Assembly: GCF_052857255.1 (NCBI RefSeq)
Contig: NC_135504.1
Span: 134,404,929 to 134,468,928, forward strand
Reading direction: 5' to 3'
Source of the DNA: Amblyomma americanum
Lineage: Eukaryota > Arthropoda > Arachnida > Ixodida > Ixodidae
Length of the DNA: 64,000 bases
The translations under genes were made by a program, and so were the position numbers. The notes under the pieces are model-generated. The model had not been told where the DNA came from, made no database searches, and was given only the letters and a program-made list of their open reading frames with translations. Below, piece by piece: positions 29,854 through 41,287 of this stretch; position 1 is the stretch's first letter; every line of letters begins with the position of its first letter.

Positions 29854-30928
29854 TGTAAGGCCGCCCCTCTTTTCCAGCTGCATACCTTTGCAGAAAGCAG
29901 GACGCCGGCACACGCGGAAACCGCTCCCCAGTATAAGCGAGAGCCCCCGAGTACATACCAGGAACGAAAATGGTCGCTTGACGCACGGACCCCCCCCCCA
30001 CCCCCTTACGACGTGGGCTATCGCCGGGAAGGCACCCACAGCTTTCCGCCGTGCCTCGTGCACAAAAGCGCATTCCCAGGAGGGCCATGACGGACACCTG
30101 TCATGGCGGACAGGCAGTACTCGCCAAGAATGTGGAAAGACAGGCGCTAGTGAACAAAAGCACATTCCCAGGATGGCCGTGACGGACACCTGTCATGGCG
30201 GACAGGCAAGACTCGCCAAGAATGTGGGAAGACATGGGCGACCCTTAATCTGGTTTCCCGGAGCGACAGGCGAACCCCTTCATGCTTATTAGCTGTGTCC
30301 CGCCGTCGGTAGCGCGGCAGCATCGTGGGCCCTTTCGCCCCCTCCTCTGTTGCTGACGAGCGACGCGGACCGATGGTGGGTGGCGGTATGCATGCCTGAG
30401 GCAAGGATTAGCTCCGAAGGGAGAGCCTGTGGATACTCTCACTTGAGAGAGAGTGGTGGCGTTTTTGTTGTTTATTTAGTTTGTATTGTTGAGACTCTGG
30501 GTTCGAGGCTAAGCCCAACCCAAGGGGTTGTCCCCATCGCGCATGTTGTTTTTGATTGGAGAATTGATGCTTTGGGCGGGCCACTGAAAAAGACCGCCCT
30601 TAGTCATTTGTTAATCAAGTGCTTAAAAGCGCATGTGAACGGATGCAGTCGAGTCCAGTCTGAGCTGAGGCTCCATGCTTAGCATGTAATGTGATGCTAC
30701 TTAGGCTCTAACCTGCCCGGTCGATGAGTAAAGTAGTGAAAAGTTTGTTCTTTTGTAAATTCAGTTCTACTTTTTCCAGTTTAACTCTCTGTATATGTAT
30801 GTTGTAAATATATGCTCTGCTGTCATCATCTACAAGCTCGCCTCGTGTTCATCTTCCAAGCCGAACGACACTAGAGGAAGGGTTTGTGAACCATCCTCGA
30901 AGAAACGAACGAACTTTTGAAATTCTAC
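29854..30928 (+). repeat. G-delta 3' LTR (about 1075 bp)
   Basis: Direct repeat of 26732-27805 with scattered substitutions (for example CACGCGGAAACC versus CACGCGTAAACC, CCCGAGTAC versus CCCAAGTAC) and small indels in C runs. The internal ~90-bp duplication is kept. It ends GAAATTCTAC followed by TGAACGGGAC. Confidence 0.85.
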
Positions 30929-31503
30929 TGAACGGGACTCAATACAATATTACAGATACCGGATACAATTATAATGAGAGACGCTGTCTAAGCTCTATAT
31001 GATGCATTAAACTAAGATTAAGGAGCACATTCACTGCATGGAAAACAAACTGATGCACTGCAAACTGCAGAGCATAAATTATGGTGATGTAAAAGGAAAA
31101 ATATGGCTGTCCCCTTGGCCTGTTTGCAAACAGGGAAAAACAACCTGTTACCATCAAAGCTTTATTTGTCTGCAGAGCTTGTACGGCACAGCCGCTGGCT
31201 TACATAGAGCTGCTCAACAAAACTTGTGCACTCACGCAAAGCAACGCTCCTGGGACAGCATGGTGTGGAAATATCATCGATGTCATGCCCAAGTCTGTAA
31301 AAAGGAATGCGGATGATCACCTACAGGAATGGCAGCAGTACAAAAGTATTCTTGCCACGTTATGAGTCCTTCGGGCTGCAAGTCAGTAAACTACCACAAA
31401 AACTCATTCCCTCATACAGCCTCCACAGTTAAGATGGATATGTACTAATTGAGGACGCACTGAGGACTCCATCTAATTTTTTCATGCAAAAACTGAGTCA
31501 CGG
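30929..31503. other. Unassigned single-copy-looking sequence
   Basis: About 575 bp between G-delta and the SINE without a recognisable element. Short frames around 31150-31340 have a codon-like look but carry no identifiable motif and no clear splice sites. It could be host intergenic DNA or an old transposon remnant. Confidence 0.4.
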
Positions 31504-31511
31504 ACTCTGTG
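31504..31511. repeat. SINE-1 target-site duplication (left)
   Basis: ACTCTGTG here recurs at 31837-31844 directly after the SINE tail, an 8-bp target duplication. Confidence 0.8.
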
Positions 31512-31836
31512 ATACCCGCCGCGGTGGCTCAGTGGTTAGGGCGCTCGACTACTGATCCGGAGTTCCCGGGTTCGAACCCGACCGCGGCGGCTGCGTTTTT
31601 ATGGAGGAAAAACGCTAAGGCGCCCGTGTGCTGAGCGATGTCAGTGCACGTTAAAGATCCCCAGGTGGTCGAAATTATTCCGGAGCCCTCCACTACGGCA
31701 CCTATTCTTCCTTTCTTCTTTCACTCCCTCCTTTATTCCTTCCCTTACGGCGCGGTTCAGGTGTCCAAAGATATATGAGACAGATACTGCGCCATTTCCT
31801 TTCCCCCCAAAAAAACCAATTATTATTATTATTATT
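31512..31836 (+). mobile_element. SINE-1: tRNA-derived SINE, Ruka-like
   Basis: The 5' head is tRNA-like: GTGGCTCAGTGGTTAGGGCG holds the A box and GGTTCGAACCC the B box of a Pol III promoter. A body with CTGCGTTTTTATGGAGG and a tail of (ATT)n after AAAACCAATT follow. An 8-bp target duplication flanks it. It resembles the Ruka SINE described from ixodid ticks, from memory. SINEs are non-coding and move with LINE enzymes. A second copy is at 46022-46354. Confidence 0.9.
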
Positions 31837-31844
31837 ACTCTGTG

Positions 31845-32165
31845 GCACTTTCTGCATTTATTGCATTTATTGCAGACAACCGAATTTAAAAATGGGACAT
31901 TTTTTCCCCCTACTCAGTTTCCAGTTTCCATTTGTGACGTCAAGACCAAAATAGACTCCGTGATGACTGTTTTGAGGTGAATGGCGGTGCACCGTACCTT
32001 CAAGCATATGCTCACAATAACTGCCATGAGAGCACCAGTTTGCTTGTGAAAACGACCACTGGTAGCGGTACCTGCATTTTACTAGACGCTGGCTTCAATA
32101 CCTCTTATCAGTGAAAGTAGGTTCCTTCAAATTAGAACGCAGGAATTTATCAATACAGACCATCG
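31845..32165. other. Unassigned spacer
   Basis: No coding or repeat signal recognised between SINE-1 and an RTE tail fragment. Confidence 0.4.
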
Positions 32166-32290
32166 TTATCATCATCAGCCTGACTACGCCCACTGCTAGG
32201 CAAAGGCCTCCCCCATGTCTCTCCAATTAACCCTGTCCTTTGCCAGCTGCACCCACCGTATGCCTGCAAACTTCTTAATTTCATTCTCCA
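32166..32290 (-). mobile_element. RTE-3: 3' terminal scrap of an RTE LINE
   Basis: The plus strand starts ATCATCATCAGCCTGACTACGC, the complement of the RTE tail and stop region, followed by the complement of the last ~30 codons (WMQLAKDR region, diverged). It is a very short 5'-truncated RTE copy of the family at 4873 and 16673. Homology fades near 32290. Confidence 0.8.
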
Positions 32291-33352
32291 CCTTACTAAA
32301 GCTAACTCATGGATCAGGTTTCAGTTCTCTAATCAGCACGCGTAACAAGAATTTTGTGGTGTATTTCCTCACTGCACTCTGCAATTATTCTTTTATTCCG
32401 GAGAAATTGCCATGCTTGCCTCAGTCTCTTTTTAGGAAGCATCAGCTTATATTTTCTATTTGCATAATTCACTAGCAAGTAATTTGGAATGTGCACACTG
32501 TTGCAAATGTTGCTCATTATTAACCTGCAATGCACTGCTGTTTACAAAGGTTTCAATGATGCACATGAGCTTTGTGTATTATCTATACACGCCAATAAAC
32601 ATTCCGCTTTTTCAAAGCATCTGTGTTCTGTTGTGAGGTCTATGAGCGATATGGATCCACACATTTTTATTCCTTACAGCCATCTAATTTGCTTGATTAC
32701 ATGCTGGCAAGACAGCTCCTAGAAAGACAAGCCAATACAAAACATTTAATAAATGACCATATTCTGCATGAGAAGCCCGCCCACATGTAGGCGGGCTCCA
32801 GTAAAATGATTGGCTTGTAGTCGGGAAAATGTTCCTTAGCATAAATCGGGTGTACCTAGGGCCGACTGTGTACCGGCCATTGGGGAGTAGTTGGGCTGAT
32901 GCAGTCACTCGACCTTGGACCGACATTGGGACGGTTACATGCCGGCGTAAACATGAGCTCGGATGGCGGTGGGCAGTATCTCGGCCCAACGCCGACACGT
33001 CGGCCGTGAAGGTAGGCGCGACCAAGTCGGCCTCTGGACGGCCTATGTCAATCTCCAACCTCGGCCCAGGCTATTTCAGCAAGGCCGGCCCAAGCAATTT
33101 TGGTCGGCTTGCTTACATAAGGCTGACATCACGCCAAGCTCGTTTCGCCCCTTGGGAGAAGCACCAACGCTGCTGTGTTGTCGAATAACTAACTAAAAAC
33201 ACACAATCTACCTTTACTAAACAGTTTCAGTGCAATATCAGCAGGCTTAATTGATATTCTTTTCACTCTAACTAGAACTGTGACCGATAGGTGAAGCAGC
33301 AAAGCAAGCGACTACTCTGCTCGAGAAGACGGGCGATTCACCCGGCTGAAAC
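32291..33352. other. Unassigned region with a GC-rich, CGGCC-motif-rich part
   Basis: 32291-32760 is AT-rich without a recognisable gene. 32774-32797 is a near-perfect palindrome (AGCCCGCC, ACATGT core, GGCGGGCT). From about 32860 to 33120 the sequence is GC-rich with many CGGCC/GGCCGA motifs on both strands, suggesting a short dispersed or degenerate tandem repeat. No protein motif is seen in any frame. Confidence 0.45.
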
Positions 33353-33432
33353 TCTTTTTTTTTATTCGATAAGTGTGCCATGAGGCATAAGTTGAAAAAG
33401 GAAAGGAGGGAAGGAATGCACGGGATTGAAAG

Positions 33433-36400
33433 TTAAAAGGAGTGAAGAACCGTTGCGCTGAGGTAGTCGCAGAGGTTGTTAATGAAACGGTTGTCCATTG
33501 TCCACTTCACGAAGTCACTTTCGCGGTTCCACCGCAGGCCCACCTCCCTGAGGAGCCGTTTTCTGATAGCAGCCGTCGCTGGGCACGTCCACAACAAGTG
33601 CCGCACATCACATATGTCCGGTGCAGCGCCACAGTGAGGGCACCTGTCAGGTAGTGGCAGATCTTTGGCACGCCACCGATGACGGACAGATGGTGTCAGA
33701 GCCGCCCCTGCCCGAATCCGGCGCACGGATACCTCCTCCTGTCGAGTAAGACTACGGGGGAGAGGGTGCGAACACGGAGGAATTAGAGCGCGTGTTCGCT
33801 GGCGCAGAACTTCGGAATCGGAAACGTGAGACAGGAACGGATCTGGAGAAAGAGGGGAAGGTGGCGGATCGTCTAATGTATGAAGATGAGTCATAGCATC
33901 CGCTTGAATGTTATGTGGATCCTGGGCATGGCCGCGAATCCAGTGTATGCGCCCAGGACATGGATACTTTGCGCAGAGCACATGAATAGATTGTGAAATC
34001 TGGAACGTTCGTCGAACAGCCTTAAGCTGTTTAAGGGCGGCGCGGGAGTCGGTTGTAAATGTGAACTGTATTGAATGTTGGAACGAGCGGAAGGGAAGCA
34101 ATGGCATTGTAAATGGCTTGAAGTTCCAATGCCAGGGGAGTGCACGTATCAGCAGTATACGTTGCGCGTGAGTTGAGATGCGGATGAGATGGACTATACA
34201 CAGCAGTAACTCCCCTCTCTGCAGAATGAGATGCATCCGTGTATAATATGCACCCTTCAGGCAGGTACGCTGCTGATACCGACGGGGAAACAGTGGGGCG
34301 ATTGTCAGTGAGCTGGCAATAGGACCACGGTGGAAGTGTCTTTAAACAATGAAGTTTGAGAGACTGTTTTCGAGCTCTATTTTCCACCCGTTGGTCGATG
34401 ATTTCACTGAGTGTATTAAGTTGGGCGAACTCCTGTAGCACAGGTATGGGTGTTAAACGAGGCAGATATGTTATGACGCGCATAGCCTCACGATTGATAG
34501 CTTCAAGGGAGTCCCACTGTCTGCGGGTGAGACGTTGACATTGAGCCTGATATACTATCCGTGGCTGAAGGATAGAGCGCATAAGCTGGCGGGCCGTATG
34601 AGCACGTGCGCCACCTGAGCGCATAGCTATGCGACGAATCAGACCTAGAGTAGCGTGAGCCGATTTACGGGTGGCTGTCAGCCACGGGGTGCCAGTCCCA
34701 GATGTATGGAGGAGAAGACCAAGAATACGAACAGTTTCTACCTGAGGAATCAGAGACTTATGTACCGTAAAATTTAAAGGGGGAGCTTTCCGTAAGGCGG
34801 CTTTATTTCCAATTCAAATGAAACATGATTTAGTAGGAGAGAGTGTTAGACCCAAAGGTGGGAGGCGAGATGTCAATACATCCAGCGCGTGTTGAAGGAC
34901 CGACTGATGAATAGACGCATCTGGATGACAGCACCACAAGGTAATATCATCAGCATATGCAAGCACGCGGATAGAAGGAATGGTCTCTAGGGCTCGAACA
35001 AGAGGAATTAAAGCCACATTAAATAATGTGGGGGCGAGAATGAAGCCCTGCGGCACTCCTCTATTGGGAGTGAAATTACCAAAGGGCTTTCCGTGGACAC
35101 GCACGCTGAAGGTTCGATTTGCTAAAAAGGCGTGAATGGAGAGGAGGAACTGGTGAGGGAGACCAAGAGTTTGAAGGGAGGCAAGAATGGCAGAGTGAAG
35201 GATGTTATCATATGCCTTTGTTATGTCTGTAGCGATTACGGTTCGTACAAGGTGACTCTGTGGAGAGTGGTCAAGCACGTCAGCAGCCAAAGTAGCAAGG
35301 CCGTCCTCCGTTCCAATTTGTGGGCGGAAACCAATTTGGGAATTTGGGTAACAATCATGGGATTCCAGCAACCATGATAAGCGTGCGGCTAGAATGTTTT
35401 CATAAAGCTTGCAGATGGTAGGGGTAAGGGAAATTGGACGAAGGGCCGAGAGAGATACTGGAGGCTGACCTGACTTGGGGATTGGAACCACAATAGAACG
35501 CTTCCAGTCTCCCGGCATGACGCCAGAAAACCACACTTCGTTAAAGTATCAAGTAGGGTTTCCAAAGCCCTCCCTTCCAAGTTACGGAATAAGGAGTTAG
35601 GTATGCCGTCGTGCCCGGGAGTAGTAGTAGTTTTTAAACGGTCAATGGAGGCCAGCAGCTCTGCCATGGTGAGGTCAGAAGTAATCCCATCGGGGGGCTC
35701 TGTTACCGATAAGTCAGGTGGAGGCGTAGCGGTGCAGTCATGGTTTGGAAAAAATTGACGGGCCGCTTGTTGTGCAAATGTGTCCTCATCCACATCTAGC
35801 GCGAGGCGAATGCTCTTTGTGTAATCTGCAACCTGAGAAGGGCGCTCCATGGCGTGAAACACTCTCCAAAGATGTCGATTGCCCTGCGTAGAGGACAGGC
35901 GGGCACACCATGCAGCCCAGCGTTGCCTGCCTAGCCGCTTTGCATATCGCCGCGCCCGTGCGGTAGCGCGGTGAAGAGTAGGAAGAGCCGAAGGGTCATC
36001 GGGGTGACGAGTAGCGTAAAGATCCGCCTGGCGACGAAGAGCCCACAGATTCAAGAGATGTATGTCCGGGTTTGGGTCGTCTTCATTTACAGTAGTGGTA
36101 ATAGTGTGAGTAGCGAGAACAGCAGATAGAGTAGACAATGCTGAAGAGGGGTTGAATGTAGATAAATGATTGTCTGCGCGTACAGAATCCCATGATGTTA
36201 TTCGTACAGTGCGGCGTATTTTCCGCAGACGCGTAGGCGTGAGGGAGATAAAAATAGGGCTGTGATCGCTACCCCAACTATCAGAATCAAGAGCCCAATG
36301 AGGGTTACCGGGGCCTAACCACCAAGTCAAATCAGGTGAATACGGGCCACCTCGTGGGCGGGTAGAAGTATTCGGGTGGCTTAAAAGTTGAAAGGAATGA

Positions 36401-36921
36401 TCTGAAAAGCTCCCTTGGATGTGTGAACCCCTTGAGGAATCCGATGGGTAACCCCACGCAGTGTGTGCGCCGTTGAAGTCACCACCAACTAGAATAGGGA
36501 TACCCGAGTTGGTAGAACGTAGAAAACGAACCCATCCCAGGTTAGGAGATGCGGAGCCAAGACGACTATAAAAAGAAACTAGAATAAGCGGTGTGCGTGC
36601 AGGTTTTACGAAAAGAGCGACAACCTCTTGACGTGTGTTGCACCACCGTGAAAGGTCGAGCGGTGTGTGCGGAACTGAACTGTGAATATAAATTGCAGAT
36701 TTACCTGGGCAGAGGGAGGAGGCGGTGCAACGGCGATCAGGGATAGATGGTGAATGGTATGCGCAGAAACCTGAAAGGCGTGGGAGTGCATTATGCTCTA
36801 GCAGTAGGAACGCCCATGCCCTCAGCTTTCCGTCGCGAAGGCGGATGTTCACTTCAGAGGCCTTATTAGCGAAACCTCGACAGTTCCACTGCACCACCAC
36901 CGATGATGATGCGCTATCCAT
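33433..36921 (-). pseudogene. LINE-B ORF2: endonuclease, reverse transcriptase, RNase H
   Basis: Starts at the ATG at 36921 (MDSASSSVVVQWNCRGF). Endonuclease: ILVGGDFNGAHTAWG and GSDHSPIFISL; the usual QET reads LLEHN. RT: GHDGIPNSLFRNL, then a frameshift near 35530, SALRPISLTPTICKLYE, ATDITKAYDNILHSA, GVPQGFILAPTLFN and LAYADDITLW with intact catalytic aspartates. Frames then break again before RNase H: GCILYTDASHSAERGV, LALELQAIYNA, FTFTTDSRAALKQL and WIRGHAQDPHNIQADAM. The C-terminus has CPHCGAAPDICDVRHLLWTC and ends VLHSF. Confidence 0.88.
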
Positions 36922-38506
36922 GACGAGGCCGAAGAGCTTCCACGATGAGGGATGTCACCTGCTTCATCAGCGCTAATATCTTGTCCACTGTCGGGGTAGT
37001 CACGGCTAACAGGTGGTCAGCACCTGATTGTGGGCCAGTGCTTACCCTAGGTGATTCCTCTGATGATTGCTCCCGAGTTAGGAGAATTCTTCGAGAGGAT
37101 TGAGAACGACGCTGTTCCCGGCGCTGGGTGAGTTCGTCTAGTCGGCGGCGAGCCTCTGCGATTGCATTGTCTAAAGCTGTGTTTTTATCTGTGGCATCCA
37201 CATGTGATGGATGCACTGGACGTTTGGGCGTACCATTTGATCCGGTAAGGTGAGCCGCTTGTGCATATGTACGCTGGCGAGGAGACGTATGGTGAGCAGC
37301 AGGCTCAGATAAAGGAAGTTCAGGGAAGTCGTTGTCGTCACATGCGAGAGCTGCAAAGCGATTACTTGTAGGAACATCCATTTTTGCAGGCGACTTGTGA
37401 AACTTCTTCGCTTGCTTCTTCTTTGGACAAGCGGGGGAGCGAATGTCATGGTCCGGCGATTTGCACAGGGCACAATGAGCTGTTGGTTCATTCATGTCGG
37501 CCACAGCTGCTGGATTAGGGCATGTATTTTGCATATGTCCTTCTTTGTGGCAGTGATAGCAAAAAATACGACTAGGTCGGAAGGGCTGTGGTTTGACGAT
37601 CGCACCGTAGTAGGTAAGGTACTTCGTTAGAGTCAACGGGCCTTGCAGGATGAGCAGGTATGAGCCCCGGCGACCCATAGGCCGTGCTTGCAGTACAACA
37701 TGAGTTGAGCAGCGAATATTTGCGCGCACCTGCTCGGGAGGGCTCGTGCTGTCGACATGATAAACCATGCAGCGGAGTGTGTCAGGACCAGATGCAAACT
37801 ATATTTGCACCGGGACATGCTTGCTGTCGTCCAGGGGGATCCGCGTAACTGCGCAAAGTTTCTCGGCGTCCATCAAGGATGACAAGTTTACCGTGATGGT
37901 GTTCGATGGGCGATGGACGACAAACCCGCAGTAGTTCGAAGAGCCAAGGGCATGGTCAATTGTGGCTTGAACATTCCGGGCAGGGATGGCAGTCATATCA
38001 AAGCGCAATGTAGGCTTGATGGTAACGCGGAACGAGTTCGCAGCAGGCGGAAGAGAGCCTTGACTCACGGGAGGCATCTGTGGAGGAGGCTCAGACGCTG
38101 GTGACGGCCCTTGGTGGGAATACCGAACTGGCGCGACGGGCACAGTTTCTTGAGCGAGTGCCACGGGCACGGATGCGGTAGAGCAGTCCATGTCACAGGC
38201 CAAAGTCGTAGCATCGGAAGACGGCGCAGGCTGGAGGCCCAGAGGCGCTGACGATTGCGTGGACGTGGAGGCTGCGTCAGGTGGCAACACAGCGGGCATC
38301 CGCGTAGCCGTCGTCGACAACGCAAAATCCATGCAGACGCGTAGCGCGGCGTCGCTCGGCAGCGCCGAGCTAAGCCTAGCTTGCCCCTGAGGGTTCCGGT
38401 TGGGTTTTCTCACTTGAGAATGCGCCCGCCGTGCCAGGAATTTCTCCGCAGGGGCGTCGTCAGCATTCGGTCTCACGGAGGGCGCTGTCCGACCCACGCC
38501 ACACAC
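36914..38506 (-). pseudogene. LINE-B ORF1 (zinc-knuckle protein), one nonsense codon
   Basis: One frame from 38506 to the stop at 36914-36916, interrupted only by TAG at 37799-37801. The N-terminal third is rich in Pro, Ala and Ser; a folded part follows (FRVTIKPTLRFDMTAIP, TITVNLSSLMDAEKL, then after the stop LRCMVYHVDST). Zinc-binding motifs are CYHCHKEGHMQNTC and CALCKSPDHDIRSPAC. The C-terminus has a basic helix (EARRRLDELTQRREQRR). Its stop overlaps the ORF2 start codon, suggesting reinitiation. Confidence 0.82.
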
Positions 38507-38640
38507 GAGAAGACAGCGAAAAGCGAAAACACAGACCTAGAAGCAGACACGTATCCACCCACTAGGTCTTCGTCTTCTTCTCCTACCGGATGAAACTTTT
38601 CTCACGCGCCTCTCCGTTGGTGTATCCGCTAGCACACTCT

Positions 38641-39245
38641 GCCCCGCTGGCCGTAGAAACGCTCAGCTAAAACTACCTTTAACCAGTAACATTGACGTGA
38701 CGGCGCCGATAGATGCTTACGCAACTTTCAACAATACAATTGAGTTCCTAAAACCGGTGTCCAAGGTAGCCGTGTACACGAAGACTAGATTTTAAAGTCC
38801 TTCCTGTGAAAAGCGTTTTCTAACGCTACGGCTTCATTTTTCAGTGCACGTACTATTTTACCTCACGTTTTTTTTTTTTTCACACACTGCCAGACAGCCA
38901 TGGAAACAACATTTATTGACTCCTGGCAATCGCTGCTCTGGTCATTCTGTCTATCGTGGCTTCTGGGACTGTGGTGCGTTTTTTTTTGCGCGCTCGGTAG
39001 AACTTGATGTCAAACCGAGAGGCTTTTCCACACACACCAGAAATCGTTTTCTTTCTGTGCAGGTTTCTGGGCAGGAGCCCTGCAATCTGCATCTAATGCG
39101 ACTGCTCACCGAAGGGTCGCGGTAGCGTTCTGGACCTGCGGTATGATGTATCTGTCCAACTACGTACAGACAAGCATCACGGCCATTCGCACTGTACCAA
39201 CCACACCGCACCACATTAACACTTTTCCGGCGCTGAAGCCCTATA
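38641..39245. other. Unassigned spacer
   Basis: No element or gene recognised apart from a T13-type run at about 38867-38880. It may include the 5' edge of LINE-B or its target DNA. Confidence 0.4.
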
Positions 39246-40214
39246 TGAATAAGTGCTGTGTTGTGTTGGGTTTACTGGCGCATAAGCAACTAAGGCTATC
39301 ATGCGCCAAGCTCAAGCCATATGAAACTTTGCTGAAGATGTTTACAAAGATAAAAAAGCGCAGTGTAGAAAGCTTAAAAAGTTACTTTCTTCTACGTAGT
39401 ATTGAGAGCAAAATATTGATAAATGGCTAATATTAAGTTTCAAAGGAGGCTGGGTAACCTAATCAGCCGTCCTCAGCTGGGAAAGGAACTGGAGGCTCCC
39501 AACCAATTCAAATAAAATCTTCAGCCTTTTTCTCAGCATTGAGAAACCAGCTGAGGTGCATCACGCGAAGTACTGGGTCATGATTTACATACTTTGAAGA
39601 AAATATGCTTCTGTTAAAAATCTAAAAACACAAGACATATCCACAATTGCATTTTCACCTAAGGGCAGTGCCGGATGAAAAGGAATGCATTGATTATAGT
39701 ATGGAGAAAAGCACTCTTTCCTTAGATTCTCCAGTTGCGAGCGCGAAAATAAAATGTGATTAACTGTAAGTTCATCTCCACATGTACAAACTGGTTTGTA
39801 TTTTCGTGAGCAGAAAGTTGTGTGTAATGTGCGTGTGGTCTACGCGGAGACGGTAGATAAGGACATCCTTGGAACGTTTTTGGTGCACACGACTTGAAAT
39901 GGCCTAAAACTGGTTTTATTAGGTATAGTTTGTTATTTATTTCATATTTACAAGTGGACTGTCATTTTTTCTTTGCATTACAACACAGAAATTTGATGAA
40001 ATCTTTACAGGGCATATTTACATTTTTAAATTGCTTGACACAAGCTTGAGCACCGCGCTGTGCTCTTTCGTTGCCTTTTATGCCGACAGAACTAGGTACC
40101 CAGCAAAGACTCATGTTTTGTCCTTGAGCTATGGCTGTTTTAATGTTGTGTATGAGGTCGCCAAGCAGAGGAGTTATCGCATTTCCAGAATGAAGGACTG
40201 TAAGCACACTTAGC
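39246..40214 (-). pseudogene. LINE-A copy 5'-truncated: RNase H end and 3' UTR
   Basis: Minus strand. The 3' terminal hairpin (TGGCGCAT...ATGCGCCA on the plus strand, 39277-39309) and the CCCAACACAAC-type end mark the terminus. RNase H C-terminal motifs are LCWVPSSVGIKGNERAQRGAQ and a Cys/His-rich tail with several stops. Truncated at about 40214 next to a Gypsy protease scrap. Confidence 0.82.
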
Positions 40215-40241
40215 CAGTCTGCCGTTTCTCCCCGCACCGCC

Positions 40242-40379
40242 AGCGCTCAGGACATTCGATCGTCAGCCGCCTGCACCGCCCGCCTGCTCATCTAGAACGC
40301 TCTCTACAGAACAGACTACATCGTCCTCGCTCGCTCATCTCAAGATGTCATTCTTGGTTGGGATTTCCTGTCCACCACC
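40242..40379 (+). pseudogene. Gypsy protease C-terminal fragment
   Basis: The frame from 40242 reads SAQDIRSSAACTARLLI, a TAG, then NALYRTDYIVLARSSQDVIL and GWDFLST. VILGWDFLS is the conserved end of many Gypsy proteases (the flap-to-ILG-DFL region). The upstream DTG part and the RT are missing. A LINE-A copy begins right after it. Confidence 0.7.
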
Positions 40380-41251
40380 CATCCTTGAACACCGTCCGTG
40401 GTGTGATTTCTGAAACAGATTTTATCCACCTCACTGAGGAAGAGATGCTGGAAGGCCTCAAGAACCAAAACGTCATAAACGTACACCGTATAAAGATAAG
40501 AAAAGAGGACAACGAAATCCCAACGAAACACATAGTGCTCACGTTCAACTGCAGCACACTTCCAGAGTCTATAGAAGCAGGCTATTTGAAAATAAATGTA
40601 CGCCATTACATTACAAACCCACGAAGGTGTTTCAATTGTCAAAGATATGGACACGGGTCACAGAGTTGTCATGGCCACAAAACATGCGCTAAATGTGCCG
40701 CAAAAGACAATGCTTCCGAAAACTGTGAAGGAGCAGCATTTCGCTGCGCAAACTGCAGAGATGATCACCCAGCATATACAAGGTCATGTCAAACATGGAA
40801 AAATGAAAAAGATATCATTACAATGAAAACAAAACAAAACATCACATTCAAGGAAGCGAGACGACTCTTCTACGCGAAGAACACTTTCACCTTGTCTACA
40901 AAAACAACCTTTGCTGAAGTGGTGCGCAGGAGCGGTGCGCCACACAGCACTCCGGCATCTGCCAAGGCCACGCTTAGTGAGCCTATGGCAGAGCCACTCA
41001 CGCCCCAGGCAGAGACAGCGAAAGCTGCTCTGTCATCCCCAAAGCAGGGAGACCCATCCAATGGGTCGGCCTCCCGCAGGACTTCCCTTCAACGGGGGAG
41101 GCCTAAATATCAGACATCCGCGGCTTCGCGGTCCTCCAGCACCTCTCTTGAGGTGATAGATATAACACCCAGTCTGTCTGCTTTGAAGCGGCGGAACAGC
41201 TCTCTCGAGCGAAAAAAAGGCAGACACCTAATTACGGGCCCAGAAAAGTAA
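40376..41251 (+). CDS. LINE-A copy 6 ORF1 (zinc-knuckle protein), N-truncated
   Basis: An uninterrupted frame that enters ORF1 at HPSLNTVRGVISETDF and ends RRNSSLERKKGRHLITGPEK. It holds three zinc-binding motifs: CFNCQRYGHGSQSC, CAKCAAKDNASENC (third ligand His is Asn here) and CANCRDDHPAYTRSC. The Pro/Ser/Ala-rich C-terminus matches the other copies. The N-terminal ~110 residues are absent because the copy starts at a Gypsy fragment, so it is not a complete protein. ORF2 begins 36 bases downstream. Confidence 0.82.
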   Translation, partial: HPSLNTVRGVISETDFIHLTEEEMLEGLKNQNVINVHRIKIRKEDNEIPTKHIVLTFNCSTLPESIEAGYLKINVRHYITNPRRCFNCQRYGHGSQSCHGHKTCAKCAAKDNASENCEGAAFRCANCRDDHPAYTRSCQTWKNEKDIITMKTKQNITFKEARRLFYAKNTFTLSTKTTFAEVVRRSGAPHSTPASAKATLSEPMAEPLTPQAETAKAALSSPKQGDPSNGSASRRTSLQRGRPKYQTSAASRSSSTSLEVIDITPSLSALKRRNSSLERKKGRHLITGPEK

Positions 41252-41287
41252 ATTCCTTCAGCTCCATTTTCACTTAACAACACAAAC

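Larger units (their letters stand above)
26732..30928 (+). mobile_element. G-delta: two-LTR element without pol
   Basis: A 4.2-kb element with two long direct repeats (26732-27805 and 29854-30928), a tRNA-type primer site directly after the first, and a purine tract directly before the second. The 2.05-kb interior holds one main ORF with no RT, integrase, protease or zinc knuckle. It therefore looks like a non-autonomous LTR retrotransposon moved by another element's enzymes. The LTRs differ at more sites than those of G-beta, so it is older. The target duplication is unclear (GAAGG before, GAACG after). Confidence 0.82.
33353..38640 (-). mobile_element. LINE-B: RNase H-bearing I-type LINE, near full length
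   Basis: Minus-strand element with ORF1 (zinc knuckles), ORF2 (endonuclease, RT, RNase H) and a short 3' UTR ending in an A run (T9-10 at 33353-33362 on the plus strand). The two ORFs overlap by 8 bases in ATGGATAG (36914-36921). Proteins differ strongly from LINE-A, so it is a separate family. The 5' end near 38640 is an estimate, and no target duplication was found. Confidence 0.85.

Noticed and set aside
26732..30928. Long direct repeats as a gene or segmental duplication
   Set aside because: A primer site right after the first copy and a purine tract right before the second identify them as LTRs.
31519..31592. tRNA-like A and B boxes that could be called a tRNA gene (also at 46040-46115)
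   Set aside because: They form the head of a SINE with a long unrelated body, an ATT tail and a target duplication; no clean tRNA cloverleaf is apparent.
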